DNA of 64,000 nt from Cerrena zonata (taxonomy: Eukaryota > Basidiomycota > Agaricomycetes > Polyporales > Cerrenaceae), in NCBI GenBank assembly GCA_038087015.1, contig JASBNA010000015.1, forward strand, positions 1 through 64,000, given 5' to 3'. Positions 17,133 to 28,386 of the stretch are shown in pieces (the first letter of the stretch is position 1; each line of letters begins with the position of its first letter). Both the position numbers and the translations under genes were made by a program. Below the pieces are notes generated by a model that made no database searches, was not told where the DNA came from, and saw only the letters and a list, made by a program, of their open reading frames with translations.

Positions 17133-18956
17133 TTATAATTCGGAATTATCCAAGAAGAAATAATTACCACTAGATTTTTGTTCTTTATCCATTTGAGAAT
17201 CTAATTTATTGACTCTTGGTCTAAAAGAATTTGGATCTCTTCTGAAGGTAACATTCAAATTTTTCAAGAATTTGTTACAACCAGTTAATAAAGATTCTGG
17301 AGATCTAGCATAACTGTCTTTAGAAGGTTGACCATCGAAAACAATAACTCTATCAGCCAAATAAGTAGCCATGATGAAATCGTGTTCCACAATGAAGGCA
17401 GTCTTTTTAGCGTGAAGAATAAATCTTCTAATAACTTTAGAACAAACAATACGTTGTTCAGAATCCAAATAAGCAGAAGGTTCATCAATCAAATAAATAT
17501 CAGCAGGAACACCCAAGGCCAAGACAATGGCGACTCTTTGCAATTCCCCACCAGATAAAGTTTGAACTTCTTGATCGATAATATTATCAATTTTTAAAGG
17601 TTTAACAACATCAGTTTGAAATTGAGGATGTAAGAAAGCAGCTCTAATTTTTTTGAAAAATAATTGTCTAACAGTACCCGGGAATTTTGGAGCAATTTTT
17701 TGGGGTTTCATTGAGATATTTAATTTTGGAATTTGTTGACCATTATCTGGAGCAATAGCACCGGCCAATAATTTACAAAAAGTAGTTTTACCAGTACCAT
17801 TTTCACCCATCATAACCAAAATTTCCGAATCGGTGAAATCACCACCTTCCACGGTTAAATGGAAATCACCTTGGGTCTTTTTCATGGCAGGATATTCCAT
17901 GGCGTTAGTACGATCCAAAATTAAACCATCGGCAGCATCAGCTAATTTAAATTGTAAGGATTCATTTCTGAATCTCATATTTTCAGTTGGAATATGACCA
18001 TCTAAAAAGATGTTAATACCTTCTCTGACTGAAGCAGGTAAAGTAACTACCCCATAAACAGAAGGAGCACCATAAAGAATACAAACAAAATCGGATAAAT
18101 AATCCAAAACTGATAAATCGTGTTCAACACAAATGACATAACATTCTGGAGATAATAAAGATCTAATTAATTCAGCAGCTCTTAATCTTTGTTTAACATC
18201 TAAATAAGAAGAAGGTTCATCAAACATATAAACATTAGCGGCTTGAACACAAGTCATAGCAAGAGCAAATCTTTGTAATTCCCCACCAGATAATTGAGCC
18301 ACTTCTCTTTTCAAAAGACCTTTTAATTCTGTAATATCAACAATATATTTAATATCATCTTTACGTTCTAATTTACTTTTCAAAATCCCACCAACATCTT
18401 TAACTGGAGATTTAGCCAAAGCTCTTGGAATGTTATCAACGTATTGAGGTTTAATAATAGCTTTAATATCATCTTCTAAAACTTTAGTGAAATAATTTTG
18501 TAATTCAGAACCTCTAAAATGTCTCAAGATAACTTCCCAATCTGGAGGATCATCGTATTTACCTAAATTTGGTTTTTGTTTACCAGCTAAAATCTTTAAT
18601 GCGGTTGATTTACCGATACCATTAGTACCCACTAAACCTAAAACTTGACCTGGTCTAGGAGTAGGTAATCTGTGTAACTTAAATGAGTTAGCAGAATATC
18701 TATGGGTAGTTTGAGAATCTAAGTTAGTTGGCAAATTAATAATATTAATGGCATCAAATGGACATTTTTTAACACAAATACCACAACCAATACATAATGT
18801 TTCTGAAATAAAAGCAATCTTGGATGTTGGTGCCACTTCAATACATAATTTACCAGTCTTAACTACTGGACATGCTTTACGACATTCTTGTCTACACTTC
18901 TTTGGTTTACACCTATCAGTGGACACAATTGCAATTCTAGTACTTTTCTCAACCAT
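17133..18956 (-). CDS. RLI1: ABCE1 ribosome-recycling ATPase Rli1
   Basis: 607 residues. An iron-sulfur ABC protein that splits ribosomes after termination and acts in initiation and ribosome export. The N-terminus has two 4Fe-4S cysteine sets ([15 protein letters not shown] and [12 protein letters not shown]). Two nucleotide-binding domains follow: Walker [10 protein letters not shown] and GENGTGKTT, signatures [12 protein letters not shown] and [11 protein letters not shown], and the ABCE1 hinge between them. Full length with no odd residues. CHD1 is divergent, with 2.2 kb between the start codons. Confidence 0.96.
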   Translation of the reverse strand: MVEKSTRIAIVSTDRCKPKKCRQECRKACPVVKTGKLCIEVAPTSKIAFISETLCIGCGICVKKCPFDAINIINLPTNLDSQTTHRYSANSFKLHRLPTPRPGQVLGLVGTNGIGKSTALKILAGKQKPNLGKYDDPPDWEVILRHFRGSELQNYFTKVLEDDIKAIIKPQYVDNIPRALAKSPVKDVGGILKSKLERKDDIKYIVDITELKGLLKREVAQLSGGELQRFALAMTCVQAANVYMFDEPSSYLDVKQRLRAAELIRSLLSPECYVICVEHDLSVLDYLSDFVCILYGAPSVYGVVTLPASVREGINIFLDGHIPTENMRFRNESLQFKLADAADGLILDRTNAMEYPAMKKTQGDFHLTVEGGDFTDSEILVMMGENGTGKTTFCKLLAGAIAPDNGQQIPKLNISMKPQKIAPKFPGTVRQLFFKKIRAAFLHPQFQTDVVKPLKIDNIIDQEVQTLSGGELQRVAIVLALGVPADIYLIDEPSAYLDSEQRIVCSKVIRRFILHAKKTAFIVEHDFIMATYLADRVIVFDGQPSKDSYARSPESLLTGCNKFLKNLNVTFRRDPNSFRPRVNKLDSQMDKEQKSSGNYFFLDNSEL

Positions 18957-19091
18957 CTTAAGCTTGTTCCTTGTTTCTTTCTAAAGCACCTGTTTCAACT
19001 CTAGGAAATCACTTATAAAGAGTATGCCGTATAAGCAGTTGTAATAAGTTGTATAAGTTAAGTTGAACGTTAACAAATTGATAAATTTTTT

Positions 19092-19124
<33 letters not shown>

Positions 19125-19433
19125 ACAGTTTTTTTTTGTTTTGTTAGCACTTTTCTGTTAGTACTTCTTTTGTTGTTTAAGATGATGTACTGCACAAAAA
19201 CAGCCTTTTTTTTTTTGTTTCTGCTACGTTGAGCACTGGACTCACGTTTACGCGCACCGTGCACGACTCCGCGCGTAATACGCAGCACCCATTACAAACT
19301 GTTCGTTTCTGATTGGCTGCGCACATCCCGGCTTGTTAGCAGCTGTTTGGCGGACAGCGTACAGCGCCCTGCCGTGATATGTTTTTAAGTGCCATGCTGC
19401 AACCGCGAACAACAACAACTATTTAAAGCATGG

Positions 19434-19576
19434 TGGTGTACGGGCCCAGTGGTGATCGTTACCCGGACTAATGGGTGGAAGTCGTGCAGCCTTGCACAAT
19501 AATCGGGTAACCCTTTTTAGCCGCCGCCCGTGTACAGCCGCCGCCCGTACACCAGATGTATAATAATCTGCACGAC
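19434..19576. promoter_or_regulatory. Three interleaved inverted repeats with Rap1-like and Reb1-like cores
   Basis: Pair A is TGGTGTACGGGC (19434-19445) and its exact complement GCCCGTACACCA (19543-19554). Pair B is GTTACCCG (19458-19465) and CGGGTAAC (19504-19511). Pair C is GTCGTGCAG (19481-19489) and CTGCACGAC (19568-19576). B nests inside A; C crosses both. A 12-bp direct repeat AGCCGCCGCCCG (19519-19530, 19536-19547) lies between. CGGGTAA is the Reb1 core of yeasts and the A core resembles a Rap1 site. Either paired factor sites or a pseudoknotted RNA would fit. Confidence 0.55.
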
Positions 19577-20148
19577 CTTTTTCCTAAACCCGCGAAAAAG
19601 TTTATAAAGACGACAAAATCCCCAAAATGAAACAAGACTTTAACACCACTTTTGTTAGTTTTACTCGTTTTTCAATAGTTTTTTTTTTTTTTTTTTTTTT
19701 TGTTGTTTTTTTTTTTTTTTGTTTTGTTAGTTAGCCAGTTTTTGCAACTATTTTCCACTGGTAGTTGGATATGATTACCGGGTTGATCAGGTAACTGTTC
19801 TGGCTGGGGTTAGCTCGTGGCGCTTGGTGGTACTACGGCTGGCATCTTGGAGTATTACTGTTGTGGCTGCTGGCGTTTAGTGGTGGTTTGTCTTGGTGTT
19901 GTTAGGTGATCCAGGGTTGCAATTTGGCTGCAACTTGCAGATGTGCAGCATTTTTCTATATCTGAGTTCATTGGAATGGACTGTTAGTGGGAACGACTGT
20001 GGATTAAGGTGTGTGATGGGTGCTTTAGCGATTCGTTGATGTTTCTATCAGGGGCCTTTATCCAGGTGTCGTTCTTCTGTTTAGTCTACCCAAGTCTGAC
20101 CAGACCTGTTGCTAGTCTCCTAGTCTGTGGTTCTCCTATGGTCTAGGT

Positions 20149-20219
20149 TCTGGTGTTCTTGCTCTGGCGTTCTTGCTCTGGTGTTCTAGCTCTGGCGTTC
20201 TTGCCTCTGATATTCTGGT
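20149..20219. repeat. 14-bp tandem repeat, about five copies
   Basis: TCTGGTGTTCTTGC and TCTGGCGTTCTTGC alternate, with the last copies diverged. It lies about 0.9 kb upstream of CHD1 in G/T-rich non-coding DNA. Confidence 0.75.
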
Positions 20220-21120
20220 TCTTCTATGGTGCTTTGGATATTGTTCTCTGACGTTCAAACAATATGTTTAATTTCTGGTCTGGTTTCACCAATTGGCTTT
20301 GACTGCTGACTTGTTTGGCTTGTCTGGCTGAGAGGTTGACTGGATGCTCAGTACCAGAGTTGACTGAATGCTAATAGTCGAGGCATCTACAGCTACGTTT
20401 TACCGATTTTCAATAAATACTTAAATACATTCGATCTTAATACGTCCAATTGACATTGTAGAAACACAAACTAAAATTAAGGGCAAGGAAAAAATACCGC
20501 CAACTTGAAAAGCCAAAAAAAAAAGGCAAAAGAAAAAAAAAAATAGAAAAACAGAAAAATCACCAAAAAAAAAAGAGGGAAAACTCAAAAATTAATTTTA
20601 ACCAACGCCAGATCTTTTGAAAGTTAAGCTTATTGTCAACTTAACCATCTCAACTATCCAAACACATTCACTTGGATTCACTAGTGAACTCCCTGTTGCT
20701 TTTTTGTATCCTTGATAATACAAAACCTTTTTTTTTTTTCAATTTTTTTTCTTTTCAAAATCTATCTACTTTTCGTTGTTTAGGTTTAGGTGAGATATCC
20801 ATTTCGTTTCCGCTTTTTATCATTGTCAAGTGTTATTCGAAGTAATTCCTTTTCTCTACCCCTTGCATTCCTGCTTCTACTTACAATTTGAATCAAACCG
20901 AGATTCATCTTGTTTATTTTCTTATTGTTATTGAAATTAGCCGCTGAATAATTGAAAAACTGAAATATTTTTCAATTACTTTTGATCCGATAGCTATATT
21001 TTGTTATCATTACCTATAAGCTGGTTCATAACTAGTCTTTCTTTCCTTTTGCATTATCCGAAACATTGTTTGTTTAATTTGTACTTGTTATTTGTTTTCA
21101 ACTCTTAATCAATCAAAAAC

Positions 21121-24100
21121 ATGGTTAAACCATATATTCCACAAGAAGCTTCTCAAAATCCAGAGCTATATGGGTTAAGAAGGTCTCATCGTGAAAGACG
21201 TGGTGCTTCAATCGTTGAAAGTGATGACAGTGATGATGATGATTTGAGGCCGAAGAAAAAATCTAAACGTAACGCTGCTGCTCAAGATTATGAAGATGAA
21301 GAAGAAGACGATGATGAAGATGATTTCGATGATGATGATGATGATGAATTCATGCTTGATAATAAAAAACGTAATTCTAAAAAATCGTCGAAAAAATCAT
21401 TAAAAAAATCTAAGAAACCTTCTCTATCTTCAGTTCCTCAAGAAGTTAGGTTTTCTTCTAGAAATAGTAAACAAGTCAACTATGTGGTTGATTATGAAGA
21501 CGATGAAGATTTATTGGAAAGTGGTCCAGAGTTTGATGAAAATGATGATGAAGCAAATGGTGATTATTATTATTATCAACAAGCAGTTGAAGCCGAAGAC
21601 GAACGTGGAATTGATATAGTAATGGATCATAAAATTAATAATGAAGTTACTGAATTAACCGACGAACCAAAACTCGATTACCTATTTAAAATAAAATGGT
21701 CAGATGCTTCCCATTTACATAATACTTGGGAACCTTGGTCAACTTTAAAAAATTTCAAAGGTTTTAGAAAAGTTGAAAATTATATTAAACAATTCATAAT
21801 AATGGATCAAGCTATTAGAAATGATCCTCTCACTACAAAAGAAGATATTGAAGCAATGGATATAGAACGTGAAAGAAGACGTGATGAACAAGAAGAATAT
21901 ACTCAAGTTGAAAGAATTGTTGATAGTGATCGTGTTGAGGATGAAAATGGTGATTCCAAACTACAATACTATGTTAAATGGAAAAGACTTTATTATGATG
22001 AATGTTCTTGGGAAGACGCTGAACAAATTGCTGAACGTGCTCCAGATCAAGTTTCTCGTTATCAACAAAGATTAAAATCAAAAATTTTACCTAATTTATC
22101 AGCTAATTATCCACAATCTCAAAGACCAAGATTCGAAAAATTATCTAAACAACCTTTGTTTATTAAAAATGGTGAATTAAGAGATTTTCAATTAACTGGT
22201 CTAAATTGGATGGCTTTCCTTTGGTCAAGAAATGAAAATGGTATCCTTGCAGATGAAATGGGTTTAGGTAAAACTGTTCAAACCGTTAGTTTTTTGTCTT
22301 GGTTAATTTATGCAAGACGTCAAAACGGTCCTCATATTGTAGTTGTTCCTTTATCAACTATACCCGCTTGGCAAGAAACTTTTGAAAAATGGGCTCCAGA
22401 AGTTAATTGTATTTACTATTTAGGTAATACTGAAGCAAGACGTAATATAAGAAATTATGAATTTTATACTACTAATCACAAACCAAAATTTAATATTTTA
22501 CTAACAACTTATGAATATATTTTAAAAGATAGATCAGATTTAGGTTCAATTTCATGGCAATTCTTAGCTGTTGATGAAGCTCATCGTTTGAAAAATGCAG
22601 AATCTTCCCTTTATGAATCCTTAAAGTCATTTAAAGTTAGTAATAGACTTTTAATTACTGGTACTCCATTACAAAATAATATTAAAGAATTAGCTGCATT
22701 GTGTAACTTTTTAATGCCAGGTAGATTCAGTATTGAACAAGAGATTGATTTTGAATCCCCAGATGATGAACAAGAACAATATATCAAAGATTTACAGAAA
22801 AAAATTCAACCTTTTATTTTAAGAAGATTGAAAAAAGATGTTGAAAAATCATTACCTTCTAAAACTGAAAGAATTTTAAGAGTTGAACTATCAGATCTCC
22901 AAACTGACTATTATAAAAATATCATTACCAAAAACTATTCTGCTTTAAATGCTGGAAATAAAGGTTCTCAAATCTCCTTACTAAATGTTATGAGTGAATT
23001 GAAAAAAGCTTCTAATCATCCTTATTTATTTGATGGTGCTGAAGATAGAGTTCTTACTAAAGCTGGATCTAATTCGAGAGATAATATTTTAAGAGGAATG
23101 ATTATGTCATCGGGTAAAATGGTTTTATTAGAACAATTATTAACTAGATTAAAGAAAGAAGGACATCGTGTTTTAATATTTTCTCAAATGGTTAGAATGT
23201 TGGACATTTTGGGTGATTATATGTCAATTAAAGGTTACCAATTTCAAAGATTAGATGGTGGTATTGCCTCAAGTCAAAGAAGAATTTCCATCGATCATTT
23301 CAATGCACCAGATTCTAAAGATTTTGCATTTTTATTATCTACTAGAGCTGGTGGTTTAGGTATTAATTTGATGACTGCTGATACTGTTATCATTTTTGAT
23401 TCAGATTGGAATCCCCAAGCTGATTTACAGGCAATGGCAAGAGCTCATAGAATTGGTCAAAAAAATCATGTTTCTGTATATAGATTTGTTAGTAAAGACA
23501 CCGTTGAAGAAGAAATTTTAGAAAGAGCTAGAAAGAAGATGATTTTAGAATATGCAATTATATCATTAGGTATTACCGATCCAAACTCCAAAAAGAGTAA
23601 GACGGAACCATCGGCAGGTGAATTAACCCAAATTTTAAAATTTGGTGCTGGTAATATGTTTAAAGCTAATGAAAATCAAAAGAAATTAGAAGATTTGAAA
23701 TTAGATGATGTTTTAAATCATGCAGAAGATCATGTTACTACACCAGATTTAGGAGAATCTAATTTAGGTTCAGAAGAATTTTTAAAACAATTTGAAGTTA
23801 CAGATTATAAAGCAGATGTCGAATGGGATGATATTATACCACAAGAAGAATTAGCAAAATTAAAGGATGAAGAAAAGAAAAGAGCTGATGAAGAATTCTT
23901 ACAAGATCAAATTGCTATGTATTCTAGAAGAAAAGCCGCAGTTAATCAATTAAATGGAACAGAAGCAAGCGATGATGAAGATGAAGAATTTGATAGTGAT
24001 TCTGGTAAAAATGGAAGAAATGCAAGACGAAGGAATCAAGATAATCATCAATTATCCGAAAAAGAAATTAGAGGAATTTATAGATCAATTTTAAGATTGG

Positions 24101-25260
24101 GTGATTTATCAGGAAAATGGGAACAATTAGTGGAAGAAGGTAGTATCTCCAATAAGAGTCCAGTTTTAATTAAACATGCGTACAATGAGATTATTAGTAC
24201 TTCTAAAACTTTGGTTAAAGAAGAAGAGGCTAGAAGAAGTAAAGTTTTAGCTGAATTAGAACGCAAAGCTATGGAACTGAAGGATAAAAACATTGTTAAT
24301 GAAGATGGAACCAATCTGATGGCATTATGGGTAGCTAAAAAGAAGGAGAAAAAAGCGGTATTATTTGATTATCAAGGAGTTAAAAATATAAATGCAGAAT
24401 TGGTCTTGATGAGACCAACTGATATGAAATTATTAGAAAGTTTAATTCCAAAGGAAAATCCTATAAAATTTGAATTACCCAAACCACCAAAACAAGTTAC
24501 ATCATGGAGTTGTGAATGGAATGCAAGAGATGACGCAATGTTATTAGTTGGGGTTTATAAGTTTGGATATGGACAATGGGTTCAAATTAGAGATGATCCA
24601 TTATTAGGATTGCAAAATAAATTATTTTTAGAATCAATTAATCCAAAAGCTACTAAAGAAACAAAATCAGTTAAAAAAGTACCGGGTGCTGTTCATCTTG
24701 GAAGAAGAGTTGACTACTTATTCAGTTTATTAAGGGGAGACGATGAGCAACCAACTAATGGCATCACTAACGGAACGACTACTAAAAAACGAGTACGTAA
24801 AGTTAAGGCAGAATCACCAAATCCAATAAGTAATGGTAAGACCAATAAAAAGAAATCACAATCTCCAGAAATTATGAAGGTTAAAAAACCTAAAAAGGAA
24901 CCTACCAAAGTTAAAAAAGAAGTGGAAGAAGATAATGAACTTGAATATGAAAGTATGGATGAAGATACATGTAAATCTACTTTGAAACCAGTTTCCAAAT
25001 CATTAATGAAAATTCATAAAGGTAATAAAGGTTTAGATAAACATGAATGGGCTACAATTTTAAGAAAAGAATTGATTAAAATTGGAGACCATATTCAAAA
25101 TCAATCCTCTAAACTGTCACTGGTTGATAAAACTAGAAAACATTTATGGTCATATGCTGGATTATATTGGCCTGCTAAAGTTCCAAGTAAAAAAATCACC
25201 GATATGTATTCTAGAATCAAAACCCAATCTTCGGCTCCAAAAAAACCAAAAGCTGCTTAA
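21121..25260 (+). CDS. CHD1: Chromatin remodeler Chd1
   Basis: 1379 residues. An ATP-dependent remodeler that spaces nucleosomes over transcribed genes. The N-terminus is acidic, with several Asp/Glu runs. Two chromodomains lie at about residues 150-320 ([17 protein letters not shown] and [16 protein letters not shown]). The SNF2 ATPase has Walker A MGLGKT (380-385), DEAH (485-488), and the helicase C half ending [18 protein letters not shown]-like region and a Lys-rich linker follow, then the CHCT domain at about 1280-1360. The start is the first ATG after the long leader. CTG codons are few, consistent with CTG-clade use. Confidence 0.96.
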   Translation: MVKPYIPQEASQNPELYGLRRSHRERRGASIVESDDSDDDDLRPKKKSKRNAAAQDYEDEEEDDDEDDFDDDDDDEFMLDNKKRNSKKSSKKSLKKSKKPSLSSVPQEVRFSSRNSKQVNYVVDYEDDEDLLESGPEFDENDDEANGDYYYYQQAVEAEDERGIDIVMDHKINNEVTELTDEPKLDYLFKIKWSDASHLHNTWEPWSTLKNFKGFRKVENYIKQFIIMDQAIRNDPLTTKEDIEAMDIERERRRDEQEEYTQVERIVDSDRVEDENGDSKLQYYVKWKRLYYDECSWEDAEQIAERAPDQVSRYQQRLKSKILPNLSANYPQSQRPRFEKLSKQPLFIKNGELRDFQLTGLNWMAFLWSRNENGILADEMGLGKTVQTVSFLSWLIYARRQNGPHIVVVPLSTIPAWQETFEKWAPEVNCIYYLGNTEARRNIRNYEFYTTNHKPKFNILLTTYEYILKDRSDLGSISWQFLAVDEAHRLKNAESSLYESLKSFKVSNRLLITGTPLQNNIKELAALCNFLMPGRFSIEQEIDFESPDDEQEQYIKDLQKKIQPFILRRLKKDVEKSLPSKTERILRVELSDLQTDYYKNIITKNYSALNAGNKGSQISLLNVMSELKKASNHPYLFDGAEDRVLTKAGSNSRDNILRGMIMSSGKMVLLEQLLTRLKKEGHRVLIFSQMVRMLDILGDYMSIKGYQFQRLDGGIASSQRRISIDHFNAPDSKDFAFLLSTRAGGLGINLMTADTVIIFDSDWNPQADLQAMARAHRIGQKNHVSVYRFVSKDTVEEEILERARKKMILEYAIISLGITDPNSKKSKTEPSAGELTQILKFGAGNMFKANENQKKLEDLKLDDVLNHAEDHVTTPDLGESNLGSEEFLKQFEVTDYKADVEWDDIIPQEELAKLKDEEKKRADEEFLQDQIAMYSRRKAAVNQLNGTEASDDEDEEFDSDSGKNGRNARRRNQDNHQLSEKEIRGIYRSILRLGDLSGKWEQLVEEGSISNKSPVLIKHAYNEIISTSKTLVKEEEARRSKVLAELERKAMELKDKNIVNEDGTNLMALWVAKKKEKKAVLFDYQGVKNINAELVLMRPTDMKLLESLIPKENPIKFELPKPPKQVTSWSCEWNARDDAMLLVGVYKFGYGQWVQIRDDPLLGLQNKLFLESINPKATKETKSVKKVPGAVHLGRRVDYLFSLLRGDDEQPTNGITNGTTTKKRVRKVKAESPNPISNGKTNKKKSQSPEIMKVKKPKKEPTKVKKEVEEDNELEYESMDEDTCKSTLKPVSKSLMKIHKGNKGLDKHEWATILRKELIKIGDHIQNQSSKLSLVDKTRKHLWSYAGLYWPAKVPSKKITDMYSRIKTQSSAPKKPKAA

Positions 25261-25287
25261 TGACTTTAATTCCTCTTTGTTTTATAT

Positions 25288-25470
25288 CAGACACATTAAT
25301 CAGATACATTAATTCTTTATACCATACATTAATCTTTGTATCATACATTAATCTTTTATATCATACATTAACTTTATATCATACATTAACTTTATATCAT
25401 ACATTAATTCTTTATATCAGATACATTATACATTATACTACATTATACTACATTACTACATTATACATAC
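25288..25470. repeat. Tandem CATACATTAA(C/T)TTTAT repeats downstream of CHD1
   Basis: About seven copies, 17-20 bp apart, of a unit built on ATACATTAA plus TTTATATC. They decay at the right end into CATTATACTA repeats. It begins about 28 bp after the CHD1 stop and so lies in its likely 3' untranslated region. Confidence 0.75.
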
Positions 25471-25806
25471 GAACAATACATCAACCTGTGTTCGGGTAAC
25501 CTTTTCAACTAAAATGAAATTTTCATTTTTCCATCGTTCTTTTTTTTCTCTTTCAAACTCATCTCTTGATTTGTTCTGTGGTTTGCGCCCTTTTTAATCC
25601 TTTACAAACAAATGAAAATTTTTTGTAGGCACTGAAGGAAAAAAAAAAAAAAAATGAAAATTGGACAAAAAAAAAAGAGTATCATCATAAAACAACTACT
25701 TCTTTTTTTGTAATATTTCTTAAATAACCACTTTATTTCGTTTTTTTTGGATAACCATACATTTTCATTTTTCAGTAGTACTTCGTTTAACGAACAAGAT
25801 TGAAAA

Positions 25807-25890
25807 ATAGAAAAAAAAAAAACACATAAAGTAAAAAAAAATATAAAAAAAAAATTAAAAATTTAAAAAAGTAAAAAAAAAAACTAAATT
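25807..25890 (+). promoter_or_regulatory. Oligo(A)-rich leader of PAB1 (likely autoregulatory)
   Basis: The about 85 bases before the ATG at 25902 are nearly all A, in runs of 6-12 broken by single T, G or C. Poly(A)-binding proteins bind such A-rich leaders, and A-rich leaders of PABP mRNAs are known to mediate feedback control in other eukaryotes. That this one does so is inference. Confidence 0.5.
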
Positions 25891-25901
25891 TTTAATTAAA
25901 G

Positions 25902-27797
25902 ATGTCTGCTGCCACCGATGCCACCCAGGTTCAAGAATCTTTAGACAAATTGTCTATTGATTCACCAAACGCTGGTTCAGAAACCACTGTTCCAACTAGT
26001 GCTGAACAAGAAGACCAAACTGAAGGAGCCAATGTTGCTGATACTTCTGCTTCTTTGTACGTTGGTGAATTAAACACCAGTGTTAATGAAGCTTTATTGT
26101 TTGAAATTTTTTCTCCTATTGGACAAGTTTCATCTATTAGAGTTTGTCGTGATGCTGTCACCAAAAAATCTTTAGGTTATGCTTATGTTAATTATCATAA
26201 ATTTGAAGATGGTGAAAAAGCTATTGAAGAATTAAACTATAGTCCAATTGAAGGTCGTCCATGTCGTATCATGTGGTCTCAAAGAGATCCTTCTTTAAGA
26301 AGAAATGGTGATGGTAACATCTTTATTAAAAATTTACATCCTGCCATTGACAATAAAGCTTTACACGATACTTTTTCAGCTTTTGGTAAGATTTTATCTT
26401 GTAAAGTTGCCACTGATGATATGGGTATCTCTAAATGTTTTGGTTTTGTTCATTATGAAACTGCTGAAGCTGCTCAAGCTGCTATTGAAAATGTTAATGG
26501 TATGTTATTGAATGATCGTGAAGTTTTCGTTGGTAAACATGTTTCTAAAAAAGATCGTGAATCTAAATTTGAAGAAATGAAGGCTAACTTCACCAACGTT
26601 TACGTTAAAAATATTGATTTACAATTTTCTGAAGAAGAATTTGAAAAATTATTTAAACCTTATGGTACTGTTACTTCTATTTACTTAGAAAAAGATCATG
26701 AAGGTAATTCAAAAGGTTTTGGTTTTGTTAATTTTGAAAATCATGATTCTGCTTTAAAAGCTGTTGAAGAATTAAATGATAAAGAAATTAACGGTCAAAA
26801 AATTTATGTTGGTAGAGCTCAAAAAAAGAGAGAAAGATTAGAAGAATTGAAAAAACAATATGAATCAACTAGATTAGAAAAATTAGCTAAGTATCAAGGT
26901 GTTAATTTATTTATCAAAAACTTGGATGATTCAATTGATTCTGAAAAATTAGAAGAAGAATTTAAACCATTTGGTTCAATTACTTCTGCTAGAGTTATGG
27001 TTGATGAAACTGGTAAATCTAAAGGTTTTGGTTTCGTTTGTTTCTCTTCTCCTGAAGAAGCCACTAAAGCTATTACTGAAATGAATCAACGTATGGTTTT
27101 AGGTAAACCTTTATATGTTGCTTTAGCCCAACGTAAAGATGTTAGACGTTCTCAATTAGAACAACAAATTCAAGCTCGTAATCAAATGAGAATGCAAAAT
27201 GCTGCTGCTACTGGTGGTATTCCAGGTCAATTCATTCCTCCAATGTTTTATGGTCAACAACCTGGTTTTTTCCCTCCAAATGGTAGAGGTAATGGTCCTT
27301 TCCCTCCAAATCCTCAAATGATGATGCCAAGAGGTCAAATACCTCCTCCTCAAGGTCAATGGCCAAGACCTGGTCCAAATGGTCAACCAGTTCCAGTTTA
27401 TGGTATGCCTCCAGTTTACGGTGGTGATTTCCAAAACCCAAATTCTGCTGGTTCTCCAGGTCCAAATAACCGTCAACAAAGAGGTTACTATCCAAACAAC
27501 CGTAATCAAGTCAAACGTAATACCAGAGACTTAGCTGCCATCATTGCTTCTGCTCCAATTGAACAACAAAAGAGAATCTTGGGTGAAGAATTATACCCAA
27601 AGATTGTTTCTACTGGTAAAGCTCAAGAACCTGAAGCTGCTGGTAAAATCACTGGTATGATGTTGGATTTAGATAACCAAGAAATTTTGGCCTTATTAGA
27701 AGATGATGAATTATTCAATAATCATTTCGAAGATGCTTTAACTGCTTTTGAAGAATATAAAAAATCTTCTGAAGGTGTTGTTGAACCTCAAGTTTAA
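25902..27797 (+). CDS. PAB1: Poly(A)-binding protein
   Basis: 631 residues. Binds mRNA poly(A) tails and eIF4G and controls translation and decay. Four RRM domains begin near residues 50 (SLYVGEL), 139 (NIFIKNL), 231 (NVYVKNI) and 334 (NLFIKNL), each with its RNP1 (for example KGFGFVNF). A Pro/Gly/Gln-rich linker runs at about 445-535 and the MLLE domain at about 541-617 (from [11 protein letters not shown] to the C-terminal helices). Codon use is strongly biased toward a few codons, as in highly expressed genes, and I found no in-frame CTG. Confidence 0.97.
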   Translation: MSAATDATQVQESLDKLSIDSPNAGSETTVPTSAEQEDQTEGANVADTSASLYVGELNTSVNEALLFEIFSPIGQVSSIRVCRDAVTKKSLGYAYVNYHKFEDGEKAIEELNYSPIEGRPCRIMWSQRDPSLRRNGDGNIFIKNLHPAIDNKALHDTFSAFGKILSCKVATDDMGISKCFGFVHYETAEAAQAAIENVNGMLLNDREVFVGKHVSKKDRESKFEEMKANFTNVYVKNIDLQFSEEEFEKLFKPYGTVTSIYLEKDHEGNSKGFGFVNFENHDSALKAVEELNDKEINGQKIYVGRAQKKRERLEELKKQYESTRLEKLAKYQGVNLFIKNLDDSIDSEKLEEEFKPFGSITSARVMVDETGKSKGFGFVCFSSPEEATKAITEMNQRMVLGKPLYVALAQRKDVRRSQLEQQIQARNQMRMQNAAATGGIPGQFIPPMFYGQQPGFFPPNGRGNGPFPPNPQMMMPRGQIPPPQGQWPRPGPNGQPVPVYGMPPVYGGDFQNPNSAGSPGPNNRQQRGYYPNNRNQVKRNTRDLAAIIASAPIEQQKRILGEELYPKIVSTGKAQEPEAAGKITGMMLDLDNQEILALLEDDELFNNHFEDALTAFEEYKKSSEGVVEPQV

Positions 27798-28386
27798 GCT
27801 TTTAAAAAAGAAAAAACATCCTTGGTTATGCAAAACAAGTTAATGATTTATCAATAATTTTATGAATAAAAATTAATCAAAAAAAAAAAAAAAAATTTAT
27901 AAAGAAGTCACGACAATAATAATAATAATAATAACACCATTATTATCATTATTATAATAATGATGTATCTTGGTTACGAAAAATACAAAATTATGTATTT
28001 ATTTATATAATTAATCTTTATATATTATAAAACTGTCAAAAAAAAATGAGATAATATTGTTTTGAATTATTTTTGCAACTGAAAAAAAGGATGGATTTTT
28101 CTAGAAATTTGCATCACAGACAAATCCGTACCACTGTAGATTTTTTTTCCCTGAAATCCGTTTTTTTTTTATGTTTGCACGTCCATTCACCGCGTGATAT
28201 TTGATTGCTAACAGCTAATATACCAACTAGTTGACTAGTTGACCAAGTATATATATAGGTTGTATTAGAATTGAATATCCGATTGAGTATTGGGAAAGAA
28301 GTGTTATAACTGGTAACTATCTACTCTTTAGTTGTGTGTCTTTTGTTTTATTCTTTTATTGACTTTTTGCTTTAACTTATCTTTAA
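27798..28386. other. PAB1 - TPS2 intergenic region
   Basis: The left part has poly(A) and an AATAAT/ATTATT inverted-repeat stretch at about 27915-27965 that could form a 3' hairpin. The right part has the repeat ACTAGTTGACTAGTTGAC at 28225-28245 and a TATA box. No gene seen. Confidence 0.5.
28248..28255 (+). promoter_or_regulatory. TATA box of TPS2
   Basis: TATATATA about 130 bp before the TPS2 ATG, directly after a tandem ACTAGTTG repeat. Position and sequence suit a TATA-type stress gene promoter. Confidence 0.45.

Larger units (their letters stand above)
18957..21120. other. Long divergent intergenic region RLI1 / CHD1
   Basis: 2.2 kb with no convincing gene. Contents: a T29 tract (19094-19122) and another T-rich tract near 19679-19722; a GC-rich block at 19240-19340; a set of inverted repeats with Rap1-like and Reb1-like cores (19434-19576); a G/T-rich stretch of about 500 bp with a 14-bp tandem repeat (20149-20219); and A-rich and T-rich tracts up to the CHD1 ATG. 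The G/T-rich part could be a transcribed non-coding RNA or a long CHD1 leader; the sequence alone does not say. Confidence 0.55.
25261..25901. other. CHD1 3' region and PAB1 promoter
   Basis: Starts with ATACATTAA-type tandem repeats (25288-25470). Then comes a Reb1-like CGGGTAAC (25493-25500), T-rich and A-rich tracts, and the oligo(A)-rich PAB1 leader. No gene seen. Confidence 0.6.

Noticed and set aside
19091..19288. 65-codon minus-strand open frame upstream of RLI1
   Set aside because: It ends in a poly-Lys run encoded by the T29 tract and has no conserved content.
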